Source: Glandiceps talaboti
Taxonomy: Eukaryota > Hemichordata > Enteropneusta > Spengelidae
Assembly (NCBI RefSeq): GCF_964340395.1
Contig: NC_135564.1
Coordinates: forward strand, 24,037,387 to 24,101,386
Direction of reading: 5' to 3'
Length of the DNA: 64,000 nucleotides
The notes below the pieces were generated by a model. The model was not told the DNA's origin. It did not search any database and saw nothing but the letters and a program-made list of their open reading frames with translations. The translations under genes were made by a program, and so were the position numbers. Position 1 is the first letter of the stretch; every line of letters starts with the position of its first letter. Below are positions 1 to 12,420 of this stretch, in pieces.

Positions 1-139
1 CTAAATCATAATCTAAGTAATAACTCTTTAGCTAAGTCCTAAATCATACCTAAGTCTTAAATCATAATCTAATTCCTAAATCTTTAGCTAAGTCCTAAAT
101 CATACCTAAGTCCTAAATCATAATCTAAGTCCTAAATCT

Positions 140-147
140 TTAGCTAA
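140..147. repeat. TTAGCTAA palindrome in CTTTAG variant monomers (representative)
   Basis: Where a monomer ends in CTTTAG instead of CATAA, its junction with the next CTAAG forms the perfect 8-bp palindrome TTAGCTAA. This entry gives the first clear example after the left edge. The variant recurs many times in the window, usually followed one monomer later by a CATACGTAAG monomer. No protein is known to me to bind it; it could equally be a by-product of the variant. Confidence 0.6.
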
Positions 148-158
148 GTCCTAAATCA

Positions 159-164
159 TACGTA
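159..164. repeat. TACGTA palindrome, main CpG site (representative)
   Basis: The CGTAAG variant monomer creates TACGTA. The consensus monomer has no CpG at all, so this variant supplies most CpG dinucleotides of the array; rare ACGAAAG and TCGTAAA monomers supply the rest. First example given; it recurs many times, typically one monomer after the CTTTAG variant. Confidence 0.65.
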
Positions 165-870
165 AGTCCTAAATCATAACCTAAGTCCTAATCATACCTA
201 AGTCCTAAATCATAACCTAAGTCCTAAAGCATAACCTAAGTCCTAAATCATACCTAAGTCCTAAATCATAACCTAAGTCCTAAATCATACGTAAGTCCTA
301 AATCATAACCTAAGTCCTAAATCATAACCTAAGTCCTAAAGCATAACCTAAGTCCTAAAGCATAACCTAAGTCCTAAAGCATAACCTAAGTCCTAAATCA
401 TAACCTAAGTCCTAAATCATAATCTAAGTCCTAAATCATTACCTAAGTTCTAAATCATACCTAAGTCCTAAAGTATACCTAAGTCTTAAAGCAAAGCTAA
501 GTCCTAAAGCATACCTAAGTCTTAAAGCATACCTAAGTCCTAAATCATACCTAAGTCCTAAATCATACCTAAGTCCTAAATCATAACTAAGTCCTAAATC
601 ATAACTAAGTCCTAAAGAATATCTAAGTCCTAAATCATACGTAAGTCCTAAATCATGCCTAAGTCCTAAGTAATAACCTAAGTCCTAAATCATACCTAAG
701 TCCTAAAGCATAACCTAAGTCCTAAATCATAACCTAAGTCCTAAATCATAACATAAGTCCTAAATCATAATGTAATTCCTAAATCTTTAGCTAAGTCCTA
801 AATCATACCTAAGTCCTAAATCATACCTAAGTCCTAAAGCATAACCTAAGTCCTAAATCATAACCTAAGT

Positions 871-1090
871 CCTAAATCATAACCTAAGTCCTAAAGCATA
901 ACCTAAGTCCTAAAGCATAACCTAAGTCCTCAAGCATAACCTAAGTCCTCAAGCATAACCTAAGTCCTAAATCATAACCTAAGTCCTAAAGCATAACCTA
1001 AGTCCTAAAGCATAACCTAAGTCCTAAAGCATAACCTAAGTCCTAAAGCATAACCTAAGTCCTAAAGCATAACCTAAGTCCTAAAGCATA
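871..1090 (+). repeat. Homogeneous 19-bp AAAGC monomer tract
   Basis: About eleven consecutive monomers are almost all the T-to-G form CCTAAGTCCTAAAGCATAA with constant 19-bp spacing, including two with CCTCAAGC. Comparable tracts sit in every 2.26-kb unit, near 3,150-3,370, 5,990-6,210, 8,275-8,490, 19,565-19,785 and 38,580-38,800. They are the only extended stretches without 18-bp monomers and look like recent local homogenisation. Confidence 0.75.
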
Positions 1091-1929
1091 ATCTAATTCC
1101 TAAATCATACCTAAGTCCTAAAGCATACCTAAGTCTTAAAGCATACCTAAGTCCTAATCATAACCTAAGTCCTAAAGCATAACCTAAGTCCTAAAGCATA
1201 ACCTAAGTCCTAAAGCATATCTAAGTCCTAAATCATACGTAAGTCCTAAATCATACCTAAGTCCTAAATCTTTAGCTAAGTCCTAAATCATAACCTAAGT
1301 CCTAAATCATAACCTAAGTCCTAAATCATAACCTAAGTCCTAAAGTATAACCTAAGTCCTAAAGCATAACCTAAGTCTAAAGCATAACCTAAGTCCTAAA
1401 GCATAACCTAAGTCCTAAAGCATAACCTAAGTCCTAAATCATAACCTAAGTCCTAAAGCATATCTAAGTCCTAATCATAACCTAAGTCCTAAATCATATT
1501 TAAGTCCTAAAGCATATCTAAGTCCTAAATCATACGAAAGTCCTAAATCATACCTAAGTCCTAAGTAATAACTTAAGTCCTAAATCATACCTAAGTCCTA
1601 AATCATAACATAAGTCCTAAATCATAATCTAATTCCTAAATCTTTAGCTAAGTCCTAAATCATACTTAAGTCCTAAATCTTTAGCTAAGTCCTAAATCAT
1701 ACCTAAGTCCTAAATCATAACCTAAGTCCTAAAGTATAACCTAAGTCCTAAATCATACCTAAGTCCTAAAGCATAACCTAAGTCCTAAATCATAACCTAA
1801 GTCCTAAATCATACTTAAGTCCTAAATCATAATCTAAGTCCTAAATCTTTAGCTAAGTCCTAAATCATACGTAAGTCCTAAATCATAACCTAAGTCCTAA
1901 ATCTTTAGCTAAGTCCTAAATCATACGTA

Positions 1930-4190
1930 AGTCCTAAATCATAACCTAAGTCCTAAAGCATAACCTAAGTCCTAAATCATAATCTAATTCCTAAATCATA
2001 CCTAAGTCCTAAAGCACATCTAAGTCCTAAAGCATACCTAAGTCCTAAATCATACCTAAGTCCTAAAGCATACCTAAGTCTTAAAGCAAAGCTAAGTCCT
2101 AAAGCATACCTAAGTCTTAAAGCATACCTAAGTCCTAAATCATACCTAAGTCCTAAATCATAATCTAATTCCTAAATCTTTAGCTAAGTCCTAAATCATA
2201 CCTAAGTCCTAAATCATAACCTAAGTCCTAAAACATAACCTAAGTCCTAAATCATACCTAAGTCCTAAATCATAATCTAAGTAATAACTCTTTAGCTAAG
2301 TCCTAAATCATACCTAAGTCTTAAATCATAATCTAATTCCTAAATCTTTAGCTAAGTCCTAAATCATACCTAAGTCCTAAATCATAATCTAAGTCCTAAA
2401 TCTTTAGCTAAGTCCTAAATCATACGTAAGTCCTAAATCATAATCTAAGTCCTAATCATACCTAAGTCCTAAATCATAACCTAAGTCCTAAAGCATAACC
2501 TAAGTCCTAAATCATACCTAAGTCCTAAATCATAACCTAAGTCCTAAATCATACGTAAGTCCTAAATCATAACCTAAGTCCTAAATCATAACCTAAGTCC
2601 TAAAGCATAACCTAAGTCCTAAAGCATAACCTAAGTCCTAAAGCATAACCTAAGTCCTAAATCATAACCTAAGTCCTAAATCATAATCTAAGTCCTAAAT
2701 CATTACCTAAGTTCTAAATCATACCTAAGTCCTAAAGTATACCTAAGTCTTAAAGCAAAGCTAAGTCCTAAAGCATACCTAAGTCTTAAAGCATACCTAA
2801 GTCCTAAATCATACCTAAGTCCTAAATCATACCTAAGTCCTAAATCATAACTAAGTCCTAAATCATAACTAAGTCCTAAAGAATATCTAAGTCCTAAATC
2901 ATACGTAAGTCCTAAATCATGCCTAAGTCCTAAGTAATAACCTAAGTCCTAAATCATACCTAAGTCCTAAAGCATAACCTAAGTCCTAAATCATAACCTA
3001 AGTCCTAAATCATAACATAAGTCCTAAATCATAATGTAATACCTAAATCTTTAGCTAAGTCCTAAATCATGCCTAAGTCCTAAATCATACCTAAGTCCTA
3101 AAGCATAACCTAAGTCCTAAATCATAACCTAAGTCCTAAATCATAACCTAAGTCCTAAAGCATAACCTAAGTCCTAAAGCATAACCTAAGTCCTAAAGCA
3201 TAACCTAAGTCCTCAAGCATAACCTAAGTCCTAAATCATAACCTAAGTCCTAAATCATAACCTAAGTCCTAAAGCATAACCTAAGTCCTAAAGCATAACC
3301 TAAGTCCTAAAGCATAACCTAAGTCCTAAAGCATAACCTAAGTCCTAAAGCATAACCTAAGTCCTAAAGCATAATCTAATTCCTAAATCATACCTAAGTC
3401 CTAAAGCATACCTAAGTCGTAAAGCATACCTAAGTCCTAATCATAACCTAAGTCCTAAAGCATAACCTAAGTCCTAAAGCATAACCTAAGTCCTAAAGCA
3501 TATCTAAGTCCTAAATCATACGTAAGTCCTAAATCATACCTAAGTCCTAAATCTTTAGCTAAGTCCTAAATCATAACCTAAGTCCTAAATCATAACCTAA
3601 GTCCTAAATCATAACCTAAGTCCTAAAGTATAACCTAAGTCCTAAAGCATAACCTAAGTCTAAAGCATAACCTAAGTCCTAAAGCATAACCTAAGTCCTA
3701 AAGCATAACCTAAGTCCTAAATCATAACCTAAGTCCTAAAGCATATCTAAGTCCTAATCATAACCTAAGTCCTAAATCATATTTAAGTCCTAAAGCATAT
3801 CTAAGTCCTAAATCATACGAAAGTCCTAAATCATACCTAAGTCCTAAGTAATAACTTAAGTCCTAAATCATACCTAAGTCCTAAATCATAACATAAGTCC
3901 TAAATCATAATCTAATTCCTAAATCTTTAGCTAAGTCCTAAATCATACTTAAGTCCTAAATCTTTAGCTAAGTCCTAAATCATACCTAAGTCCTAAATCA
4001 TAACCTAAGTCCTAAAGTATAACCTAAGTCCTAAATCATACCTAAGTCCTAAAGCATAACCTAAGTCCTAAATCATAACCTAAGTCCTAAATCATACTTA
4101 AGTCCTAAATCATAATCTAAGTCCTAAATCTTTAGCTAAGTCCTAAATCATACGTAAGTCCTAAATCATAACCTAAGTCCTAAATCATAA
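1930..4190 (+). repeat. 2.26-kb higher-order unit, copy 2
   Basis: Markers match copy 1 at a constant +2,264 bp: the fused TAAGTAATAACTCTTTAG monomer at 2278 (versus 14) and GAATATCT at 2881 (versus 617). A variant monomer with AAAGCACATC at 2011 marks its left end and recurs at the left end of copies 4, 5 and 6. Small changes from copy 1 include ATCTAAG for ACCTAAG near 2441 and ATACC for ATTCC near 3039. The right edge passes straight into the second half of a 797-bp tandem duplication. Confidence 0.85.
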
Positions 4191-5203
4191 CCTAAGTCCT
4201 AAAGCATACCTAAGTCTTAAAGCATACCTAAGTCCTAATCATAACCTAAGTCCTAAATCATAACCTAAGTCCTAAATCATAACTAAGTCCTAAAGCATAT
4301 CTAAGTCCTAAATCATACGTAAGTCCTAAATCATACCTAAGTCCTAAAGCATAACCTAAGTCCTAAATCATAACCTAAGTCATAAAGCATAACCTAAGTC
4401 CTAAATCATAACCTAAGTCCTAAAGTATAACCTAAGTCCTAAAGCATAACCTAAGTCTAAAGCATAACCTAAGTCCTAAAGCATAACCTAAGTCCTAAAG
4501 CATAACCTAAGTCCTAAATCATAACCTAAGTCCTAAAGCATATCTAAGTCCTAATCATAACCTAAGTCCTAAATCATATTTAAGTCCTAAAGCATATCTA
4601 AGTCCTAAATCATACGAAAGTCCTAAATCATACCTAAGTCCTAAGTAATAACTTAAGTCCTAAATCATACCTAAGTCCTAAATCATAACATAAGTCCTAA
4701 ATCATAATCTAATTCCTAAATCTTTAGCTAAGTCCTAAATCATACTTAAGTCCTAAATCTTTAGCTAAGTCCTAAATCATACCTAAGTCCTAAATCATAA
4801 CCTAAGTCCTAAAGTATAACCTAAGTCCTAAATCATACCTAAGTCCTAAAGCATAACCTAAGTCCTAAATCATAACCTAAGTCCTAAATCATACTTAAGT
4901 CCTAAATCATAATCTAAGTCCTAAATCTTTAGCTAAGTCCTAAATCATACGTAAGTCCTAAATCATAACCTAAGTCCTAAATCATAACCTAAGTCCTAAA
5001 GCATACCTAAGTCTTAAAGCATACCTAAGTCCTAATCATAACCTAAGTCCTAAATCATAACCTAAGTCCTAAATCATAACTAAGTCCTAAAGCATATCTA
5101 AGTCCTAAATCATACGTAAGTCCTAAATCATACCTAAGTCCTAAAGCATAACCTAAGTCCTAAATCATAACCTAAGTCATAAAGCATAACCTAAGTCCTA
5201 AAT
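3610..5203 (+). repeat. 797-bp tandem duplication (two units)
   Basis: Two adjacent segments of 797 bp share the same variant order. The short monomer GTCTAAAG occurs at 3658 and 4455, and the GTCATAAAG monomer at 4379 and 5176, both pairs 797 bp apart. The unit holds about 43 monomers. The first half is the tail of the 2.26-kb unit copy 2; the second half bridges to copy 3. The same duplication recurs 5,122 bp to the right, so it predates the 5.1-kb duplication. Confidence 0.8.
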
Positions 5204-7050
5204 CATACTTAAGTCCTAAATCATAATCTAAGTCCTAAATCTTTAGCTAAGTCCTAAATCATACGTAAGTCCTAAATCATAACCTAAGTCCTAATCATAC
5301 CTAAGTCCTAAATCATAACCTAAGTCCTAAAGCATAACCTAAGTCCTAAATCATACCTAAGTCCTAAATCATAACCTAAGTCCTAAATCATACGTAAGTC
5401 CTAAATCATAACCTAAGTCCTAAATCATAACCTAAGTCCTAAAGCATAACCTAAGTCCTAAAGCATAACCTAAGTCCTAAAGCATAACCTAAGTCCTAAA
5501 TCATAACCTAAGTCCTAAATCATAATCTAAGTCCTAAATCATTACCTAAGTTCTAAATCATACCTAAGTCCTAAAGTATACCTAAGTCTTAAAGCAAAGC
5601 TAAGTCCTAAAGCATACCTAAGTCTTAAAGCATACCTAAGTCCTAAATCATACCTAAGTCCTAAATCATACCTAAGTCCTAAATCATAACTAAGTCCTAA
5701 ATCATAACTAAGTCCTAAAGAATATCTAAGTCCTAAATCATACGTAAGTCCTAAATCATGCCTAAGTCCTAAGTAATAACCTAAGTCCTAAATCATACCT
5801 AAGTCCTAAAGCATAACCTAAGTCCTAAATCATAACCTAAGTCCTAAATCATAACATAAGTCCTAAATCATAATGTAATTCCTAAATCTTTAGCTAAGTC
5901 CTAAATCATACCTAAGTCCTAAATCATACCTAAGTCCTAAAGCATAACCTAAGTCCTAAATCATAACCTAAGTCCTAAATCATAACCTAAGTCCTAAAGC
6001 ATAACCTAAGTCCTAAAGCATAACCTAAGTCCTAAAGCATAACCTAAGTCCTCAAGCATAACCTAAGTCCTAAATCATAACCTAAGTCCTAAATCATAAC
6101 CTAAGTCCTAAAGCATAACCTAAGTCCTAAAGCATAACCTAAGTCCTAAAGCATAACCTAAGTCCTAAAGCATAACCTAAGTCCTAAAGCATAACCTAAG
6201 TCCTAAAGCATAATCTAATTCCTAAATCATACCTAAGTCCTAAAGCATACCTAAGTCTTAAAGCATACCTAAGTCCTAATCATAACCTAAGTCCTAAAGC
6301 ATAACCTAAGTCCTAAAGCATAACCTAAGTCCTAAAGCATATCTAAGTCCTAAATCATACGTAAGTCCTAAATCATACCTAAGTCCTAAATCTTTAGCTA
6401 AGTCCTAAATCATAACCTAAGTCCTAAATCATAACCTAAGTCCTAAATCATAACCTAAGTCCTAAAGTATAACCTAAGTCCTAAAGCATAACCTAAGTCT
6501 AAAGCATAACCTAAGTCCTAAAGCATAACCTAAGTCCTAAAGCATAACCTAAGTCCTAAATCATAACCTAAGTCCTAAAGCATATCTAAGTCCTAATCAT
6601 AACCTAAGTCCTAAATCATATTTAAGTCCTAAAGCATATCTAAGTCCTAAATCATACGAAAGTCCTAAATCATACCTAAGTCCTAAGTAATAACTTAAGT
6701 CCTAAATCATACCTAAGTCCTAAATCATAACATAAGTCCTAAATCATAATCTAATTCCTAAATCTTTAGCTAAGTCCTAAATCATACTTAAGTCCTAAAT
6801 CTTTAGCTAAGTCCTAAATCATACCTAAGTCCTAAATCATAACCTAAGTCCTAAAGTATAACCTAAGTCCTAAATCATACCTAAGTCCTAAAGCATAACC
6901 TAAGTCCTAAATCATAACCTAAGTCCTAAATCATACTTAAGTCCTAAATCATAATCTAAGTCCTAAATCTTTAGCTAAGTCCTAAATCATACGTAAGTCC
7001 TAAATCATAACCTAAGTCCTAAATCTTTAGCTAAGTCCTAAATCATACGT
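5200..7050 (+). repeat. 2.26-kb higher-order unit, copy 3
   Basis: Sequence from about 5,200 matches copy 1 from about position 97, with the CCTAATCATACC monomer at 5288 (185 in copy 1) and GAATATCT at 5720 (617 in copy 1). It ends where AAAGCACATC at 7133 marks the start of copy 4. Distance from its GAATATCT marker to that of copy 4 is 2,283 bp, one 19-bp monomer longer than between copies 1 and 2. Confidence 0.83.
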
Positions 7051-9310
7051 AAGTCCTAAATCATAACCTAAGTCCTAAAGCATAACCTAAGTCCTAAATC
7101 ATAATCTAATTCCTAAATCATACCTAAGTCCTAAAGCACATCTAAGTCCTAAAGCATACCTAAGTCCTAAATCATACCTAAGTCCTAAAGCATACCTAAG
7201 TCTTAAAGCAAAGCTAAGTCCTAAAGCATACCTAAGTCTTAAAGCATACCTAAGTCCTAAATCATACCTAAGTCCTAAATCATAATCTAATTCCTAAATC
7301 TTTAGCTAAGTCCTAAATCATACCTAAGTCCTAAATCATAACCTAAGTCCTAAAACATAACCTAAGTCCTAAATCATACCTAAGTCCTAAATCATAATCT
7401 AAGTAATAACTCTTTAGCTAAGTCCTAAATCATACCTAAGTCTTAAATCATAATCTAATTCCTAAATCTTTAGCTAAGTCCTAAATCATACCTAAGTCCT
7501 AAATCATAATCTAAGTCCTAAATCTTTAGCTAAGTCCTAAATCATACGTAAGTCCTAAATCATAATCTAAGTCCTAATCATACCTAAGTCCTAAATCATA
7601 ACCTAAGTCCTAAAGCATAACCTAAGTCCTAAATCATACCTAAGTCCTAAATCATAACCTAAGTCCTAAATCATACGTAAGTCCTAAATCATAACCTAAG
7701 TCCTAAATCATAACCTAAGTCCTAAAGCATAACCTAAGTCCTAAAGCATAACCTAAGTCCTAAAGCATAACCTAAGTCCTAAATCATAACCTAAGTCCTA
7801 AATCATAATCTAAGTCCTAAATCATTACCTAAGTTCTAAATCATACCTAAGTCCTAAAGTATACCTAAGTCTTAAAGCAAAGCTAAGTCCTAAAGCATAC
7901 CTAAGTCTTAAAGCATACCTAAGTCCTAAATCATACCTAAGTCCTAAATCATACCTAAGTCCTAAATCATAACTAAGTCCTAAATCATAACTAAGTCCTA
8001 AAGAATATCTAAGTCCTAAATCATACGTAAGTCCTAAATCATGCCTAAGTCCTAAGTAATAACCTAAGTCCTAAATCATACCTAAGTCCTAAAGCATAAC
8101 CTAAGTCCTAAATCATAACCTAAGTCCTAAATCATAACATAAGTCCTAAATCATAATGTAATTCCTAAATCTTTAGCTAAGTCCTAAATCATGCCTAAGT
8201 CCTAAATCATACCTAAGTCCTAAAGCATAACCTAAGTCCTAAATCATAACCTAAGTCCTAAATCATAACCTAAGTCCTAAAGCATAACCTAAGTCCTAAA
8301 GCATAACCTAAGTCCTAAAGCATAACCTAAGTCCTCAAGCATAACCTAAGTCCTAAATCATAACCTAAGTCCTAAATCATAACCTAAGTCCTAAAGCATA
8401 ACCTAAGTCCTAAAGCATAACCTAAGTCCTAAAGCATAACCTAAGTCCTAAAGCATAACCTAAGTCCTAAAGCATAACCTAAGTCCTAAAGCATAATCTA
8501 ATTCCTAAATCATACCTAAGTCCTAAAGCATACCTAAGTCTTAAAGCATACCTAAGTCCTAATCATAACCTAAGTCCTAAAGCATAACCTAAGTCCTAAA
8601 GCATAACCTAAGTCCTAAAGCATATCTAAGTCCTAAATCATACGTAAGTCCTAAATCATACCTAAGTCCTAAATCTTTAGCTAAGTCCTAAATCATAACC
8701 TAAGTCCTAAATCATAACCTAAGTCCTAAATCATAACCTAAGTCCTAAAGTATAACCTAAGTCCTAAAGCATAACCTAAGTCTAAAGCATAACCTAAGTC
8801 CTAAAGCATAACCTAAGTCCTAAAGCATAACCTAAGTCCTAAATCATAACCTAAGTCCTAAAGCATATCTAAGTCCTAATCATAACCTAAGTCCTAAATC
8901 ATATTTAAGTCCTAAAGCATATCTAAGTCCTAAATCATACGAAAGTCCTAAATCATACCTAAGTCCTAAGTAATAACTTAAGTCCTAAATCATACCTAAG
9001 TCCTAAATCATAACATAAGTCCTAAATCATAATCTAATTCCTAAATCTTTAGCTAAGTCCTAAATCATACTTAAGTCCTAAATCTTTAGCTAAGTCCTAA
9101 ATCATACCTAAGTCCTAAATCATAACCTAAGTCCTAAAGTATAACCTAAGTCCTAAATCATACCTAAGTCCTAAAGCATAACCTAAGTCCTAAATCATAA
9201 CCTAAGTCCTAAATCATACTTAAGTCCTAAATCATAATCTAAGTCCTAAATCTTTAGCTAAGTCCTAAATCATACGTAAGTCCTAAATCATAACCTAAGT
9301 CCTAAATCAT
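7050..9310 (+). repeat. 2.26-kb higher-order unit, copy 4
   Basis: Markers AAAGCACATC (7133), fused TAAGTAATAACTCTTTAG (7400), GAATATCT (8003) and GTCTAAAG (8780) lie exactly 5,122 bp after those of copy 2. It shares the ATCTAAG change near 7563 with copy 2 (2441) and not with copy 1, which shows that copies 2 and 4 are sisters through the 5.1-kb duplication. Confidence 0.85.
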
Positions 9311-10325
9311 AACCTAAGTCCTAAAGCATACCTAAGTCTTAAAGCATACCTAAGTCCTAATCATAACCTAAGTCCTAAATCATAACCTAAGTCCTAAATC
9401 ATAACTAAGTCCTAAAGCATATCTAAGTCCTAAATCATACGTAAGTCCTAAATCATACCTAAGTCCTAAAGCATAACCTAAGTCCTAAATCATAACCTAA
9501 GTCATAAAGCATAACCTAAGTCCTAAATCATAACCTAAGTCCTAAAGTATAACCTAAGTCCTAAAGCATAACCTAAGTCTAAAGCATAACCTAAGTCCTA
9601 AAGCATAACCTAAGTCCTAAAGCATAACCTAAGTCCTAAATCATAACCTAAGTCCTAAAGCATATCTAAGTCCTAATCATAACCTAAGTCCTAAATCATA
9701 TTTAAGTCCTAAAGCATATCTAAGTCCTAAATCATACGAAAGTCCTAAATCATACCTAAGTCCTAAGTAATAACTTAAGTCCTAAATCATACCTAAGTCC
9801 TAAATCATAACATAAGTCCTAAATCATAATCTAATTCCTAAATCTTTAGCTAAGTCCTAAATCATACTTAAGTCCTAAATCTTTAGCTAAGTCCTAAATC
9901 ATACCTAAGTCCTAAATCATAACCTAAGTCCTAAAGTATAACCTAAGTCCTAAATCATACCTAAGTCCTAAAGCATAACCTAAGTCCTAAATCATAACCT
10001 AAGTCCTAAATCATACTTAAGTCCTAAATCATAATCTAAGTCCTAAATCTTTAGCTAAGTCCTAAATCATACGTAAGTCCTAAATCATAACCTAAGTCCT
10101 AAATCATAACCTAAGTCCTAAAGCATACCTAAGTCTTAAAGCATACCTAAGTCCTAATCATAACCTAAGTCCTAAATCATAACCTAAGTCCTAAATCATA
10201 ACTAAGTCCTAAAGCATATCTAAGTCCTAAATCATACGTAAGTCCTAAATCATACCTAAGTCCTAAAGCATAAACTAAGTCCTAAATCATAACCTAAGTC
10301 ATAAAGCATAACCTAAGTCCTAAAT
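8732..10325 (+). repeat. 797-bp tandem duplication, second occurrence
   Basis: GTCTAAAG monomers at 8780 and 9577 are 797 bp apart, and both are 5,122 bp from their counterparts at 3658 and 4455. A C-to-A change (CATAAACTAAG) near 10,270 is private to this copy. The right end is also the left end of the next, 1.39-kb duplication. Confidence 0.78.
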
Positions 10326-12420
10326 CATAACTTAAGTCCTAAATCATAACATAAGTCCTAAATCATAATCTAATTCCTAAATCTTTAGCTAAGTCCTAAA
10401 TCATACCTAAGTCCTAAATCATAACCTAAGTCCTAAAGCATAACCTAAGTCCTAAATCATACTTAAGTCCTAAATCATAATCTAATTCCTAAAACTTTAG
10501 CTAAGTCCTAAATCATACGTAAGTCCTAAATCATGCCTAAGTCCTAAGTAATAACCTAAGTCCTAAATCATACTTAAGTCCTAAATCATAATCTAAGTCC
10601 TAAATCTTTAGCTAAGTCCTAAATCATACGTAAGTCCTAAATCATAACCTAAGTCCTAAATCATAACCTAAGTCCTAAAGTATAACCTAAGTCCTAAAGC
10701 ATAAACTAAGTCCTAAAGCATAATCTAATTCCTAAATCATACCTAAGTCCTAAAGCATATCTAAGTCCTAAAGCATACCTAAGTCCTAAATCATACCTAA
10801 GTCCTAAAGCATACCTAAGTCTTGAAGCATACCTAAGTCCTAAAGCATACCTAAGTCTTAAAGCATACCTAAGTCCTAAATCATAACCTAAGTCCTAAAT
10901 CATAACCTAAGTCCTAAAGTATAACCTAAGTCCTAAAGTATAACGTAAGTCCTAAAGCATAACCTAAGTCCTAAAGCATAACCTAAGTCCTAAATCATAC
11001 TTAAGTCCTAAATCATAATCTAAGTCCTAAATCTTTAGCTAAGTCCTAAATCATACGTAAGTCCTAAATCATAACCTAAGTCCTAAATCATAACCTAAGT
11101 CCTAAATCATAACTAAGTCCTAAATCATACGAAAGTCCTAAATCATACCTAAGTCCTAAGTAATAACTTAAGTCCTAAATCATACCTAAGTCCTAAATCA
11201 TAACATAAGTCCTAAATCATAATCTAATTCCTAAATCTTTAGCTAAGTCCTAAATCATACTTAAGTCCTAAATCTTTAGCTAAGTCCTAAATCATACCTA
11301 AGTCCTAAATCATAACCTAAGTCCTAAAGTATAACCTAAGTCCTAAATCATACCTAAGTCCTAAAGGATAACCTAAGTCCTAAATCATAACCTAAGTCCT
11401 AAATCATACTTAAGTCCTAAATCATAATCTAAGTCATAAATCTTTAGCTAAGTCCTAAATCATACGTAAGTCCTAAATCATAACCTAAGTCCTAAATCAT
11501 AACCTAAGTCCTAAAGCATACCTAAGTCTTAAAGCATACCTAAGTCCTAATCATAACCTAAGTCCTAAATCATAACCTAAGTCCTAAATCATAACTAAGT
11601 CCTAAAGCATATCTAAGTCCTAAATCATACGTAAGTCCTAAATCATACCTAAGTCCTAAAGCATAACCTAAGTCCTAAATCATAACCTAAGTCATAAAGC
11701 ATAACCTAAGTCCTAAATCATAACTTAAGTCCTAAATCATAACATAAGTCCTAAATAATAATCTAATTCCTAAATCTTTAGCTAAGTCCTAAATCATACT
11801 TAAGTCCTAAATCATAATCTAATTCCTAAAACTTTAGCTAAGTCCTAAATCATACGTAAGTCCTAAATCATGCCTAAGTCCTAAGTAATAACCTAAGTCC
11901 TAAATCATACCAAAGTCCTAAATCATAACCTAAGTCCTAAATCATACTTAAGTCCTAAATCATAATCTAAGTCCTAAATCTTTAGCTAAGTCCTAAATCA
12001 TACGTAAGTCCTAAAGTATAACCTAAGTCCTAAAGCATAAACTAAGTCCTAAAGCATAATCTAATTCCTAAATCATACCTAAGTCCTAAAGCATATCTAA
12101 GTCCTAAAGCATACCTAAGTCCTAAATCATACCTAAGTCCTAAAGCATACCTAAGTCTTAAAGCATACCTAAGTCCTAAAGCATACCTAAGTCTTAAAGC
12201 ATACCTAAGTCCTAAATCATAACCTAAGTCCTAAATCATAACCTAAGTCCTAAAGTATAACCTAAGTCCTAAAGTATAACGTAAGTCCTAAAGCATAACC
12301 TAAGTCCTAAAGCATAACCTAAGTCCTAAATCATACTTAAGTCCTAAATCATAATCTAAGTCCTAAATCTTTAGCTAAGTCCTAAATCATACGTAAGTCC
12401 TAAATCATAACCTAAGTCCT
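9720..12420 (+). repeat. 1.39-kb near-tandem duplication
   Basis: Two neighbouring segments share variant order. CGAAAG lies at 9737 and 11130, and CTTAAG after ACATAAG-type monomers at 10331 and 11724, both 1,393 bp apart. Further right, AAAACTTTAG (10491 and 11828) and TAACGTAAG (10941 and 12277) are only 1,336-1,337 bp apart, so three monomers (56 bp) were lost from the second copy or gained in the first. AAAACTTTAG, a T-to-A change in the CTTTAG monomer, appears here first and recurs in later blocks. Confidence 0.75.

Larger units (their letters stand above)
1..1930 (+). repeat. 2.26-kb higher-order unit, copy 1 (left part cut by window)
   Basis: This is the first of six copies of a unit identified by an ordered set of rare variants. 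These are a fused monomer reading TAAGTAATAACTCTTTAG at 14, an AAAGAATATC monomer at about 615, two CCTCAAGC monomers in a pure AAAGC tract near 925-955, and a one-base-short AAGTCTAAAG monomer near 1374. The same markers return 2,264 bp later in copy 2. Relative to the other copies it has an additional CCTCAAGC monomer. No gene or other element lies inside it. Confidence 0.85.
1..5122 (+). repeat. 5.12-kb higher-order repeat, first copy
   Basis: This segment contains 2.26-kb copies 1 and 2 plus the 797-bp duplication and is followed by a near-identical copy. Markers at 2011, 2278 and 2881 reappear at 7133, 7400 and 8003, each +5,122 bp. Markers in the left part (185, 617) reappear at +5,103 bp (5288, 5720), so the two copies differ by one 19-bp monomer. 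The left edge is set by the window, so the true start may lie upstream. Confidence 0.82.
5123..10310 (+). repeat. 5.12-kb higher-order repeat, second copy
   Basis: It repeats the order of variants seen in the first 5.1 kb: GAATATCT at 5720 and 8003, the fused TAAGTAATAACTCTTTAG monomer at 7400, AAAGCACATC at 7133, and the GTCTAAAG pair at 8780 and 9577. Similarity ends near 10,310, where the sequence turns into a CTTAAG/ACATAAG variant run not found at the matching place of the first copy. Confidence 0.82.

Noticed and set aside
1572-1577. CTTAAG palindrome as a regulatory site
   Set aside because: It arises from a single C-to-T change in CCTAAG, is only 6 bp and is scattered across many unrelated segments.
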